A stretch of 40,816 nt of DNA from positions 1 through 40,816 of the forward strand of contig CAMASK010000021.1 in NCBI GenBank assembly GCA_945860895.1. The letters are read 5' to 3'. This stretch comes from Bacteriovorax stolpii (lineage in GTDB: Bacteria > Bdellovibrionota > Bacteriovoracia > Bacteriovoracales > Bacteriovoracaceae). This document shows positions 18,422 to 25,323 of this stretch, piece after piece. A program made the translations under genes and the position numbers. The first letter of the stretch is position 1. Every line of letters begins with the position of its first letter. Below the pieces are notes generated by a model. The model searched no databases and was not told where the DNA came from. It saw only the letters and a list, made by a program, of their open reading frames with translations.

Positions 18422-18526
18422 TTATTTTTTCACTTCTACAATAACTTTCTTATATGAGTTGTGCTGGAATGCCAGGCTTACTCCTAACATCATCATTAAA
18501 CCTGTAGCTGCAATCATCATTTCCAT
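18422..18526 (-). CDS. 34-aa small membrane protein
   Basis: The frame is open to 18622, but the ATG at 18526 has an excellent ribosome binding site (AAGGAG, 7 bases upstream), and its own terminator directly follows the stop. The product MEMMIAATGLMMMLGVSLAF... is one hydrophobic methionine-rich helix (residues 1-20) followed by a polar basic tail rich in Lys and Val. Such single-helix proteins usually sit in the inner membrane and modulate a larger complex. No family recognised. The pairing of a strong ribosome binding site and strong terminator is the main evidence that it is real. Confidence 0.65.
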   Translation of the reverse strand: MEMMIAATGLMMMLGVSLAFQHNSYKKVIVEVKK

Positions 18527-18689
18527 TTGGTGACTCCTTGTTGATCCAAGCGGCTTCCTGCCTTCATTCAAAGGTGCCATCCCTTGCTCCCCTTTCTTGA
18601 ATTTATATAGAGCAGAAATCATGCCAAGTATTTAGTAAGGATTTAGAGGCTTGCGAAGAGGAGCAGTGGTCAATCTGGCACCAGAACAA

Positions 18690-18712
18690 TAAAAAAAGCC
18701 ACTCAAAGTGGC
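18690..18712 (-). terminator. Intrinsic terminator after the 186-aa secreted protein gene
   Basis: GCCACT-CAA-AGTGGC with AAAAAAA on its plus-strand left side; on the minus strand this reads as a 6-bp stem followed by TTTTTTT. It lies 11 bp after the stop of the minus-strand gene. Confidence 0.85.
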
Positions 18713-18723
18713 CCTGAAGCTGA

Positions 18724-19284
18724 TTAATTACTATTATCCTGGAGCCAAACTTTCCTATCACAATAGAGTAAGTCATTATCCATTGAATGAGACATCAATT
18801 CATAAGTTGTCTTACCGTCTTTATTAACCTGATTAAATACTAAATAGGCACCATTACCGCCTCCGATACCCACATTAAAGCGAATCAAGTTTAATTCAGG
18901 ATGGATGGCATGAGTTATAAGATCTACTGACAAATCGTCAATGTAATCAGTGAAGATTGAAGACTCGGTCTGACCTTTCTGTGCTATTTCATACATATCA
19001 AGAAGAGTCAGGACAGCTTTTATAATGTTTTTATCGAATTTGGTCAGCATCTTTTTGATTTGTGATGGGGTCATGTCACTAGGCTCAGTGTAATTCTGAA
19101 GAACCTTCGAAATTGAAAAGTAAAACTTTTCATAAGCCTCATGAGTAGAGCATTTCCCTACATAACGGGAAGAACCATCAGTCATTGAAACATATGAAGC
19201 ATTAAAGTCTTCAAATGGTTCCATATTTTGAGCGAAGGCACTACCACAGCAAAGAAATGAAAGCGTAAATAAAATTTTAAGCAT
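18724..19284 (-). CDS. Secreted protein of unknown function, start codon in a hairpin
   Basis: A 186-aa protein of no recognised family with a signal peptide (residues 1-18, MLKILFTLSFLCCGSAFA). The mature part is mostly helical by composition with a glycine-rich turn (NVGIGGGNGAYLVF), and two cysteines (GKCSTHE, LYCDRKVW) that may form a disulphide linking the two ends of the domain. It has its own terminator. The leader is unusual: the start codon is the last part of a 9-bp inverted repeat (see the hairpin at 19282-19330). The CsrB-like RNA candidate ends about 100 bp upstream on the same strand. Confidence 0.75.
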   Translation of the reverse strand: MLKILFTLSFLCCGSAFAQNMEPFEDFNASYVSMTDGSSRYVGKCSTHEAYEKFYFSISKVLQNYTEPSDMTPSQIKKMLTKFDKNIIKAVLTLLDMYEIAQKGQTESSIFTDYIDDLSVDLITHAIHPELNLIRFNVGIGGGNGAYLVFNQVNKDGKTTYELMSHSMDNDLLYCDRKVWLQDNSN

Positions 19285-19330
19285 AGAGATACTCCTGGAA
19301 TGATTTACAGAATAGTAGCTGATCTCTATG
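19282..19330 (-). promoter_or_regulatory. Leader hairpin occluding the start codon of the 186-aa gene
   Basis: CATAGAGAT at 19282-19290 and ATCTCTATG at 19322-19330 are perfect inverted repeats (9 bp) separated by 31 bases. In the minus-strand mRNA the start codon ATG is the 3' end of the stem, and the ribosome binding site CCAGGAG lies in the loop. Formation would block initiation; a regulator or temperature could open it. Chance is not excluded. Confidence 0.5.
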
Positions 19331-19380
19331 TAGCGTGAGCATTTATATAAAGGAAACTATAAAATTTATATAGTCATGAT

Positions 19381-19406
19381 AAAAAAAGATGGTTCATCCA
19401 TGAACC
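19381..19406 (-). terminator. Terminator of the CsrB-like RNA
   Basis: GGTTCA-TGGA-TGAACC followed on the minus strand by ATC and seven T residues. The loop itself is an ATGGATG motif. Confidence 0.75.
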
Positions 19407-19530
19407 GGATGGAATCCTTCGCTTGGACTCTTCATCGCTCGATTTCCGTGAGACTTTCTTTTTTTGAAGCTTTACCGTTTCATCCTGAAACTACAGTTTT
19501 TGCCATCCTGGCAAAAACTTCTGGACTCAG
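19382..19530 (-). ncRNA. Candidate CsrB/RsmZ-like small RNA with GGA-loop hairpins
   Basis: Minus-strand RNA of about 150 nt; the 5' end is set from the promoter and is approximate. In order it has: hairpin 1 (19495-19519), a perfect 11-bp stem with a GGA loop inside CCAGGATGG; hairpin 2 (19477-19491), a 6-bp stem, loop GGA inside TTCAGGATGAA; single-stranded GGA motifs (CACGGAAAT, GAAGGATTC); and hairpin 3 (19391-19406), stem GGTTCA/TGAACC with loop TGGA, then a T-run of seven at 19381-19387. Repeated CAGGATG/ATGGATG in hairpin loops is the hallmark of RNAs that sequester CsrA/RsmA. On the opposite strand the stems would have no T-tract and no GGA loops, which supports the minus orientation. 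No csrA gene lies in this window. Confidence 0.6.
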
Positions 19531-19541
19531 GAATTAACAGA

Positions 19542-19557
19542 GCAGGAAGCGTGCCAA
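19542..19557 (-). promoter_or_regulatory. Sigma54-like promoter for the CsrB-like RNA
   Basis: On the minus strand TTGGCACG-CTTC-CTGCT has the -24 GG (19555-19554) and -12 GC (19543-19542) separated by exactly 10 bases and differs from the YTGGCACG-N4-TTGCW consensus at one position. A start near 19530 would give an RNA beginning just before hairpin 1. No good sigma70 -35/-10 pair was seen nearby. Confidence 0.5.
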
Positions 19558-19622
19558 GAATCTGTTTTGCCACCTTTTGATAACTTAAGCGATCCCCTCC
19601 TCTGAAACTGGGGCCACACTGA

Positions 19623-19638
19623 TCTTAGAAAGCTAAGA
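19623..19638. promoter_or_regulatory. 16-bp palindrome TCTTAG-AAAG-CTAAGA, possible activator site
   Basis: Perfect 6-bp arms with a 4-base centre, about 70-80 bp upstream of the sigma54-like promoter, a usual location for an enhancer-binding protein. It can alternatively be the tip of a longer hairpin with CACTG/CAGTG flanks. Confidence 0.35.
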
Positions 19639-19709
19639 GGCAGTGCCATATCAGTAGGACCAAGTTGATACTTAATAAAGAAGTTGAGCCACATTCTCAG
19701 TCTAAAAAC

Positions 19710-19725
19710 GTTTGAGCGGTCAAAC
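19710..19725. promoter_or_regulatory. 16-bp palindrome GTTTGA-GCGG-TCAAAC, possible operator
   Basis: Perfect 6-bp arms around GCGG. It lies between the sigma54-like promoter (leftward) and the TATACT -10 element at 19762 (rightward), so a bound protein could affect either direction. Confidence 0.35.
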
Positions 19726-19761
19726 TAAAATCCTGTCAGAAAGTTTGAGAATTATTTGTTC

Positions 19762-19767
19762 TATACT
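19762..19767 (+). promoter_or_regulatory. Probable -10 element of the 86-aa gene
   Basis: TATACT 86 bp before the start codon. The -35 region (about 19739-19744) matches poorly, so an activator may be needed. The remainder of the gap 19285-19852 is accounted for by the RNA candidate, its promoter and the palindromes; no further ORF seen there. Confidence 0.35.
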
Positions 19768-19833
19768 ACTTGTGTAGTCTTCTCTTCCATGGAAACATTA
19801 ATCAAGAGTGTGCTCAGAAAGAGTCCACCATAA

Positions 19834-19848
19834 TCACCAGGAGGGTGA
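19834..19848 (+). promoter_or_regulatory. AGGAG-loop hairpin at the ribosome binding site of the 86-aa gene (CsrA-site-like)
   Basis: TCACC-AGGAG-GGTGA: a 5-bp stem whose five-base loop is the Shine-Dalgarno sequence, 4 bases before the ATG. GGA in a small hairpin loop overlapping the ribosome binding site is the classical layout of a CsrA-repressed mRNA. Confidence 0.5.
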
Positions 19849-19852
19849 AAGA

Positions 19853-20113
19853 ATGAGTCCACATTATTATTTGATGAGAAGTAAAAAAATTCTTCGACTT
19901 GAATCTGAAACGACTTTTGAATCTCTCCCCCTTTCTGTCCGCGAACACGCCATTGATCTTCATAACAATATCCAAATGAATCAGGAGCAGGCCAACTGGA
20001 GAGTTGTTTTATTCCGTGATGAAATTATGGAAATGGATGAATATAGAGAGTGGCTCTCTACACCAGAGGCCATGTTAGAAGAAGATTTTGAATACGACAT
20101 GACTGCCAATTAA
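19853..20113 (+). CDS. 86-aa acidic protein of unknown function
   Basis: The frame is open from 19808, but the ATG at 19853 follows an AGGAGG ribosome binding site and gives MSPHYYLMRSKKILRLESE. The 86-aa product has a basic N-terminus (residues 1-16) and a strongly acidic C-terminus (MEEDFEYD-like), with no cysteine, signal peptide or membrane segment, so it is cytoplasmic. No family recognised. Its position between the CsrB-like RNA and a FliA-family sigma factor, and the ribosome-binding-site hairpin, suggest a regulatory partner such as an anti-sigma or adaptor protein; this is speculation from context. Confidence 0.7.
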   Translation: MSPHYYLMRSKKILRLESETTFESLPLSVREHAIDLHNNIQMNQEQANWRVVLFRDEIMEMDEYREWLSTPEAMLEEDFEYDMTAN

Positions 20114-20218
20114 TACAGGCACATTTCCTGCTCCCTTACTGTAGTGGGGCATGGAAGACATCAGCTAACTACCTATACTTTCAATACTTAAAAATTTAGG
20201 GCTTTTTCCGTGTGACAA

Positions 20219-20242
20219 TCTGTTTCCATATACGGAGACAGA
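20219..20242 (+). promoter_or_regulatory. Hairpin sequestering the ribosome binding site of the sigma factor gene
   Basis: TCTGTTTCC-ATATAC-GGAGACAGA forms a 9-bp stem (one G-U pair) with a six-base loop. The Shine-Dalgarno GGAGA is in the 3' arm, six bases before the ATG at 20245, so folding would block translation. A TATACT -10-like element lies at 20174-20179, which would put the hairpin in the transcript. Confidence 0.55.
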
Positions 20243-20244
20243 CG

Positions 20245-20946
20245 ATGACAAATAGTAACCCACAAGATACTTCTCGGCAGGAAATCATAAAAAATTTTAT
20301 GCCCACTATTCGCTACTGGTCCAAGCACTACCATTACCAGTATCATCAGGTTCTGGATTTCGAGGACTTAGTCATGGTAGGAATTATTGGTCTCATAGAT
20401 GCCATGAATAAGTATAAGAAAGATAAGAAAAATCAATTTAAGACCTATGCAGAATTTCGTATTCGCGGGGAAATTATTGACGAGTTAAGAAAACAGGACT
20501 GGATGACACGTTCTGAGCGCACTAAGCAAAAGAAGTATAAGAAGGCTAAACATAATCTTACCGAAGAGCTGGGTCGTGATCCTACTTCTGAAGAAGTATC
20601 TAACGTGATTCATTTCAAGTCCAAAGACATGATCCGTATGGAGCAGTATGAGTCAGGTGAGACTATTAAGCAGTACGTAGAAGGCGAAACTTTGGGCCAG
20701 GGAAGTCTTGCCTCCACTGAGTTTGAAAACTACTCCATGAAGAAGACTTTGGGAGTGGTAATGGATGAATTACCTAAAACGATGCGCCTGATTGTGACAT
20801 TAAAATATTTTGAGGATCTAAACTTCCATGAAATCTCCGAAGTGGTGAACCTATCCGAAGGGCGAATTTGTCAGCTCCATGCAGAAGCTCTGGAGCTCCT
20901 TAAAGAGCACTTAGAGAAACAAAAAATCGATATACTTGCGGCTTAA
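20245..20946 (+). CDS. FliA/WhiG-family alternative sigma factor (sigma28-type)
   Basis: Encodes 233 aa, normal for the group. The start chosen is the ATG at 20245 after GGAGA; an upstream ATG at 20212 would add 11 residues lying inside the hairpin. Region 2: DFEDLVMVGIIGLIDAMNKY, then YAEFRIRGEIIDELRKQDWMTRSER, close to the FliA pattern IRGxIxDxLRxxDWxPRS. Region 3 covers LTEELGRDPTSEEVSNV; region 4 is LPKTMRLIVTLKYFEDLNFHEISEVVNLSEGRICQLHAEAL with the -35-binding helix-turn-helix. No flagellar genes are adjacent, so it is an orphan paralogue that may govern a motility or life-cycle regulon. It lies 24 bp before an MBL-fold gene, probably co-transcribed. Confidence 0.9.
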   Translation: MTNSNPQDTSRQEIIKNFMPTIRYWSKHYHYQYHQVLDFEDLVMVGIIGLIDAMNKYKKDKKNQFKTYAEFRIRGEIIDELRKQDWMTRSERTKQKKYKKAKHNLTEELGRDPTSEEVSNVIHFKSKDMIRMEQYESGETIKQYVEGETLGQGSLASTEFENYSMKKTLGVVMDELPKTMRLIVTLKYFEDLNFHEISEVVNLSEGRICQLHAEALELLKEHLEKQKIDILAA

Positions 20947-20970
20947 GTTTTTTATTTCTATAATTGGCAA

Positions 20971-21852
20971 ATGAAAACTATCGCTCTACTGGCAATTCTT
21001 TTTGTGTCTTATTCATCGTGGGGAAAAGTTAGCTTCAAATGGCTTGGTATATCAGGCTTTGTACTGGATGACGGAGTCACAACATTAGTTTTTGATCCCG
21101 CTATGACACGCGCTCCACTCTACGATTATCTTCCTTTCAGGGCCGTTCAAAGTGATGAAGCTGAAGTCTTTTACTGGATGAATCGATGTGGAATTAAAAG
21201 TGTACAAGCAACATTTGTAAATCATGCGCATTTTGATCATGTTATTGATGCACCAATGGTGGTTAAAAAATTTGGTGGAGTGTTATATGGATCAAGCTCA
21301 GTGATCAATGTAGGACTGGGACAGGGACTTGCGGCCAAGCAGGTTCAGAAGATAAAAGATAATGACGGCTGGAAAATTGGCAACTTTACTGTGCGTATTT
21401 TTGATACTCCCCATGCACCTCACATCATGGATATCATGCTGATGGATGGGAATATAGAAAAACCATTGAAATCCCCAACTTCGATTTGGAATTACCGAGT
21501 TGGAGATACCTTTAGCTTTTTAATTACTCATCCCAGTGGAAGAATTATATTCCAGTCTACTGGTCGGGTGATGGATGAAGATAAGTTGAAGTCAGTGACT
21601 GCCGATGTGCTTCTTTTAACAATTGCCAATCGCCATACTTCAGAAAATTTAATCCAACAAAGAATTATACCCTCCAAAGCAAGAAAACTCATACCTCTTC
21701 ATCATGATAATTTCTTTTACAAAATGAATCGCGATAAAGAGATCGATTATTTATGGGGCGTAAAAGTGAATGAATTCAATAAAGCTTTGGAAAATGCTAA
21801 AAGCCTGAAGCCCATTTGGCCTAAGTACTGCGAGGAAGTGCATATTTTATGA
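20971..21852 (+). CDS. Exported MBL-fold metallo-hydrolase
   Basis: A 293-aa protein with an N-terminal signal peptide (about residues 1-18, ending SSWGK). The metallo-beta-lactamase motif HxHxDH is present as NHAHFDHVID near residue 87, with later ligand candidates FDTPHAPHIMD and IPLHHDNFF. The fold resembles UlaG/RomA-type hydrolases. Being exported distinguishes it from most cytoplasmic relatives; the substrate is unknown, perhaps a lipid or phosphodiester. Probably in the transcript of the sigma factor gene. Confidence 0.82.
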   Translation: MKTIALLAILFVSYSSWGKVSFKWLGISGFVLDDGVTTLVFDPAMTRAPLYDYLPFRAVQSDEAEVFYWMNRCGIKSVQATFVNHAHFDHVIDAPMVVKKFGGVLYGSSSVINVGLGQGLAAKQVQKIKDNDGWKIGNFTVRIFDTPHAPHIMDIMLMDGNIEKPLKSPTSIWNYRVGDTFSFLITHPSGRIIFQSTGRVMDEDKLKSVTADVLLLTIANRHTSENLIQQRIIPSKARKLIPLHHDNFFYKMNRDKEIDYLWGVKVNEFNKALENAKSLKPIWPKYCEEVHIL

Positions 21853-21892
21853 CCATCCTGATTTGTTCTTCAATGGGTGGCCAAAAGAGGTC

Positions 21893-22531
21893 TTAATCAG
21901 CTTTAGAGAAATTGCCGCTTCGACTATTAAGGGTGGCCTTGACCCACTTTCGAAAAAATGTCATCAGATGCTCTTCACAGAGTTTAGTGTCCAAAATCCC
22001 CAGAGCGTAGGCCACGGCTTCATAAGTTGAAACCCAATCGGGACGGGGAGCTTTACGAAGCATATATTCCCCAATTAAACCTGCAGGCAATCTTACAGTG
22101 GGAATATCATCAAATTTTTCTTCCCTCTTCTTCACTCGTTTGGCCTGATTCCAGTTACCATCGGGAATAATGAGATGATAGGGTCCCGGAAATTTATTAG
22201 TGAATTCTTCATTAAGCTCCAGGGAATTTTCATCCGGGAACAAAAACAGCGCACGACCCGCACGGGCGAGAATGGGATCAGGTGAAAAAGTATCATTAAC
22301 TCTGCCACGAATAAAAATCTCGGCACTCTCGGGAAGGATTTTTTCCACAAATTGGGCAGTATTTGAAGTTAACTTGAGCTCACTCACGTGAACAATTAAA
22401 GAAACATTGCTCGACGTTTTGAAAGTCGATAGTTCACTGCATACACAGAAATGATTATTAATTCTGCAATTAGCGCAACGATTAACATGGCCAGCTCTTC
22501 GCTGACTCAAGCCACAGCTCCAGTTGTGCAC
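21893..22531 (-). CDS. DTW-domain tRNA-uridine aminocarboxypropyltransferase-like protein
   Basis: A 212-aa protein. The N-terminal zinc-type motif CANCRINNHFCVC, the family core near residue 125, PDGNWNQAKRV (DxNW variant of DTW), and the C-terminal RLPAGLIGEYMLRKAPRPDWVSTYEAVAYALGIL are typical of the DTW family, whose members TapT/TuaA attach acp groups to uridine in tRNA using SAM. The reading frame has no in-frame ATG upstream; the start is GTG at 22531 with only a weak ribosome binding site. It is divergent from the glutathione peroxidase gene. Confidence 0.87.
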   Translation of the reverse strand: MHNWSCGLSQRRAGHVNRCANCRINNHFCVCSELSTFKTSSNVSLIVHVSELKLTSNTAQFVEKILPESAEIFIRGRVNDTFSPDPILARAGRALFLFPDENSLELNEEFTNKFPGPYHLIIPDGNWNQAKRVKKREEKFDDIPTVRLPAGLIGEYMLRKAPRPDWVSTYEAVAYALGILDTKLCEEHLMTFFRKWVKATLNSRSGNFSKAD

Positions 22532-22660
22532 GCCATTTGGCTTAAAATGAAAACAAATTTTGTCGGGTTATAAAACTCAAAATTTTGCATCTATCAATCC
22601 TTGTCAAACTATCCAAATCCTAATCAATGCCCTAAGCTTTAATAATCAAGGGGTTTAGCA

Positions 22661-23140
22661 ATGAGCAAGAACATTTACCAATATTCAGTAAAAGATATTA
22701 ATGGTCAGGACGTTAACCTTTCTCAGTACAAGGGTAAAGTTCTTTTAATAGTGAACGTCGCCTCCAAATGTGGTTTTACTCCTCAGTATAAGGGCTTAGA
22801 AGAAATTTTCAAAGAATATAAAGGTGAAGTGGTTGTTATGGGTTTTCCCTGCAATCAGTTTGGTGCTCAGGAGCCGGGCAATGCGGATGAAATTAAAAAC
22901 TTTTGTAGTCTGAATTATGACGTCAAATTTCCTCTTTTTGCCAAGGTGGATGTCAATGGCTCAGAGGCCAGTCCTCTCTTTAATTTCTTAAAATCTGAAA
23001 AGCCAGGTCTATTAGGCACTGAAGCCATCAAATGGAACTTCACTAAATTTTTGGTGGATAAAAACGGCGAAGTCGTGAAACGATATGCTCCCAATGATAC
23101 TCCAGAGAGTATTAAAAAAGATCTCGCGCAATATCTTTAA
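22661..23140 (+). CDS. Glutathione peroxidase family thiol peroxidase
   Basis: A 159-aa protein. The peroxidatic site NVASKCGFTPQYKGLE has Cys at residue 37 or so in place of selenocysteine; the partner Gln lies in GFPCNQFGAQEPG and the Trp in KWNFTKFLVDKNG, completing the catalytic set. The extra Cys in FPCNQF is in the position of the resolving Cys of thioredoxin-dependent bacterial GPx enzymes. No signal peptide, so cytoplasmic peroxide detoxification. It starts about 20 bases after a good SD-like AAGGGG and lies 28 bp upstream of fadB. Confidence 0.94.
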   Translation: MSKNIYQYSVKDINGQDVNLSQYKGKVLLIVNVASKCGFTPQYKGLEEIFKEYKGEVVVMGFPCNQFGAQEPGNADEIKNFCSLNYDVKFPLFAKVDVNGSEASPLFNFLKSEKPGLLGTEAIKWNFTKFLVDKNGEVVKRYAPNDTPESIKKDLAQYL

Positions 23141-23168
23141 TCATTTTAAGTCTCCTAAGGAGTCCCCT

Positions 23169-25313
23169 ATGCTATATCAAGGTTCAGCTTTTCGTCTGGA
23201 AATGCTTGCTAATAACATACTCAAGGTCACCTTCGATATGGCCGATCAATCGGCCAACGTATTCAATGCCACTGCATTGAAAGAATTAGGTGAAACTCTG
23301 GAAGTGATTAAAAAGCAAACGGCCCGCGGGCTGCTTTTTACTTCGGGTAAGCCTAGCGGATTCGTTTTCGGTGCCGACATCACCGAATTTCTTTCTCACT
23401 TCAAAAAAACAGAAAACGAACTCGTGGCTTGGATTGCGAGCATCAATGATATTTTCAATGGCTATGAAGATTTGCCGTTTCCTAAAGTGGCCTTGATAAA
23501 TGGATTTGCATTGGGAGGCGGTTGCGAAATAGCTCTAACAATGGACTTTCGTCTTGCCTCTCCCAAAGCGCAGATGGGATTACCAGAAACAAAACTCGGA
23601 ATTATTCCTGGATGGGGTGGAACTGTTCGTCTTCCAAGGATGATTGGTGCCGATCACGCTATTGAATGGATCACGGGTGCAAAAAATTATAAAGCCGAAG
23701 AAGCCTTAAAATTTGGCGCCATCGATGGAATTGTAGAAGATGCAAAATTAGAAGAAGCGGGACTTAAGCTTTTAGAAAAAGCCATCAGTGGTGAGCTTGA
23801 CTGGAAAGCACGAGTGGTGGCCAAAAATTCACCTCTCAAATTAGATAAAATTGAATCGGCCATGAGTTTTGATGGATCGAAGGGATTTGTTGCCGCACTT
23901 GCTGGCCCAAATTACCCAGCTCCAGTGAAGGCCGTAGAGGCCATGCAAAAGTCAGCGAGACTTGATCGCGCGGGCTCACTTAAAAATGAAGGCGAAACCT
24001 TCGCTCAGTGTGCAAAAACCAAAACGGCCGAATGTCTGACCCAGGTTTTCCTTGGTGATCAGTATCTTAAAAAGGTTTCTAAAAAAATCACTAAAGACGC
24101 TCAACCCACTAAATTCGCGGCCGTATTAGGTGCAGGGATTATGGGCGGGGGAATCGCCTATCAGTCTTCTTCTATGGGTGTTGGTGTGTTGATGAAAGAT
24201 ATCAAACACGAACAGCTTGATTTAGGAATGAATGAAGCCTCTAAAATTTTATTAAAAGAAGTGGAAAGAAAAAAATCTACTCCAGAAAAAATGGCAAAAG
24301 TTCTGGCGGGCATTACCCCTACTCTTTCTTACGCTGATTTCGGAGCCACTGAATTTGTGGTAGAAGCTGTTGTAGAAAATGAAAAGGTAAAAAAATCAGT
24401 TTTAGCTGATGTTGAAAACGCCACTTCTCCTGAAACGATTCTTGCTTCTAACACTTCTACTATTTCAATAACGTCTCTTGCCGAAGGGCTTAAGCGCCCG
24501 GATAAATTCTGCGGCATGCATTTTTTTAATCCAGTTCACCGTATGCCACTCGTGGAAATCATTCGTGGAGCTAAAACTTCGCAAGACACCATTGCTCGCG
24601 CCGTAAATTACGCTAATCAAATGGGTAAAACTCCTATTGTGGTGAATGACTGTGCAGGTTTTTTAGTAAATAGAATTTTATTCCCTTACTTCAATGGTTT
24701 TATTCACCTGATTGAAGACGGGGTGGATTTTCAGCGCGTTGATAAAGTCATGGAAAAATTCGGTTGGCCAATGGGACCAGCTTATTTACTGGATGTGGTA
24801 GGAATTGATACAGGCTTTCATGCATCAAGCATAATGGCGAAGGCTTTCCCGGACCGCATGAGCTTTAGTGACAAGACGATTCTTGAAACAATGTATAACC
24901 TCAAGCGCTTCGGTCAAAAAAACAATTTGGGCTTCTATGAATACGAGTTTGATAAAAAAGGAAAGCAAGTTAAAAAAGTAAACCCAGAGGTTTATGAAAT
25001 TATTAAGCCAAGTATTAAACGCCAGATTGATATCACAGATGAAGACATTGTGATGCGTATGATGCTTCCAATGATTATTGAAGGCAGCCGTTGTTTGGAA
25101 GATAAAATTGTTGAGTCACCTGTTGAAGTTGACATGGGTCTTCTCCTTGGGCTGGGCTTTCCACCATTCCGCGCAGGAGCTTTAAAATACGCTGATTCAA
25201 TTGGGTTAAAAAATCTTGAAGCGATCTCAGAGAAATTTCACAGCATCGGTAAACTCTATGAGTTCACGCCATTCATGAAATCTTTAGCTTCAGAAAACAA
25301 AACTTATTACTAA
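23169..25313 (+). CDS. fadB: Fatty acid oxidation complex alpha subunit (enoyl-CoA hydratase / 3-hydroxyacyl-CoA dehydrogenase)
   Basis: The frame is open from 23085 but the ATG at 23169, after AAGGAG, gives the standard start [13 protein letters not shown]; 714 aa. The hydratase domain (1-190) has [21 protein letters not shown] and [16 protein letters not shown] with both catalytic Glu. The dehydrogenase part starts at [16 protein letters not shown] (NAD-binding loop near residue 318), then [15 protein letters not shown] and the catalytic His in [14 protein letters not shown], followed by [19 protein letters not shown]. It carries out steps 2 and 3 of beta-oxidation and forms a heterotetramer with FadA, encoded 10 bp downstream. 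It is close to the gammaproteobacterial FadB along its whole length. Confidence 0.96.
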   Translation: MLYQGSAFRLEMLANNILKVTFDMADQSANVFNATALKELGETLEVIKKQTARGLLFTSGKPSGFVFGADITEFLSHFKKTENELVAWIASINDIFNGYEDLPFPKVALINGFALGGGCEIALTMDFRLASPKAQMGLPETKLGIIPGWGGTVRLPRMIGADHAIEWITGAKNYKAEEALKFGAIDGIVEDAKLEEAGLKLLEKAISGELDWKARVVAKNSPLKLDKIESAMSFDGSKGFVAALAGPNYPAPVKAVEAMQKSARLDRAGSLKNEGETFAQCAKTKTAECLTQVFLGDQYLKKVSKKITKDAQPTKFAAVLGAGIMGGGIAYQSSSMGVGVLMKDIKHEQLDLGMNEASKILLKEVERKKSTPEKMAKVLAGITPTLSYADFGATEFVVEAVVENEKVKKSVLADVENATSPETILASNTSTISITSLAEGLKRPDKFCGMHFFNPVHRMPLVEIIRGAKTSQDTIARAVNYANQMGKTPIVVNDCAGFLVNRILFPYFNGFIHLIEDGVDFQRVDKVMEKFGWPMGPAYLLDVVGIDTGFHASSIMAKAFPDRMSFSDKTILETMYNLKRFGQKNNLGFYEYEFDKKGKQVKKVNPEVYEIIKPSIKRQIDITDEDIVMRMMLPMIIEGSRCLEDKIVESPVEVDMGLLLGLGFPPFRAGALKYADSIGLKNLEAISEKFHSIGKLYEFTPFMKSLASENKTYY

Positions 25314-25323
25314 AGGTAACTAT

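Noticed and set aside
19381..19740. 6S RNA, tmRNA or a riboswitch in the long intergenic region
   Set aside because: No long rod with a central bubble, no tRNA-like end and no tag ORF; the GGA-loop hairpins fit a Csr-type RNA better.
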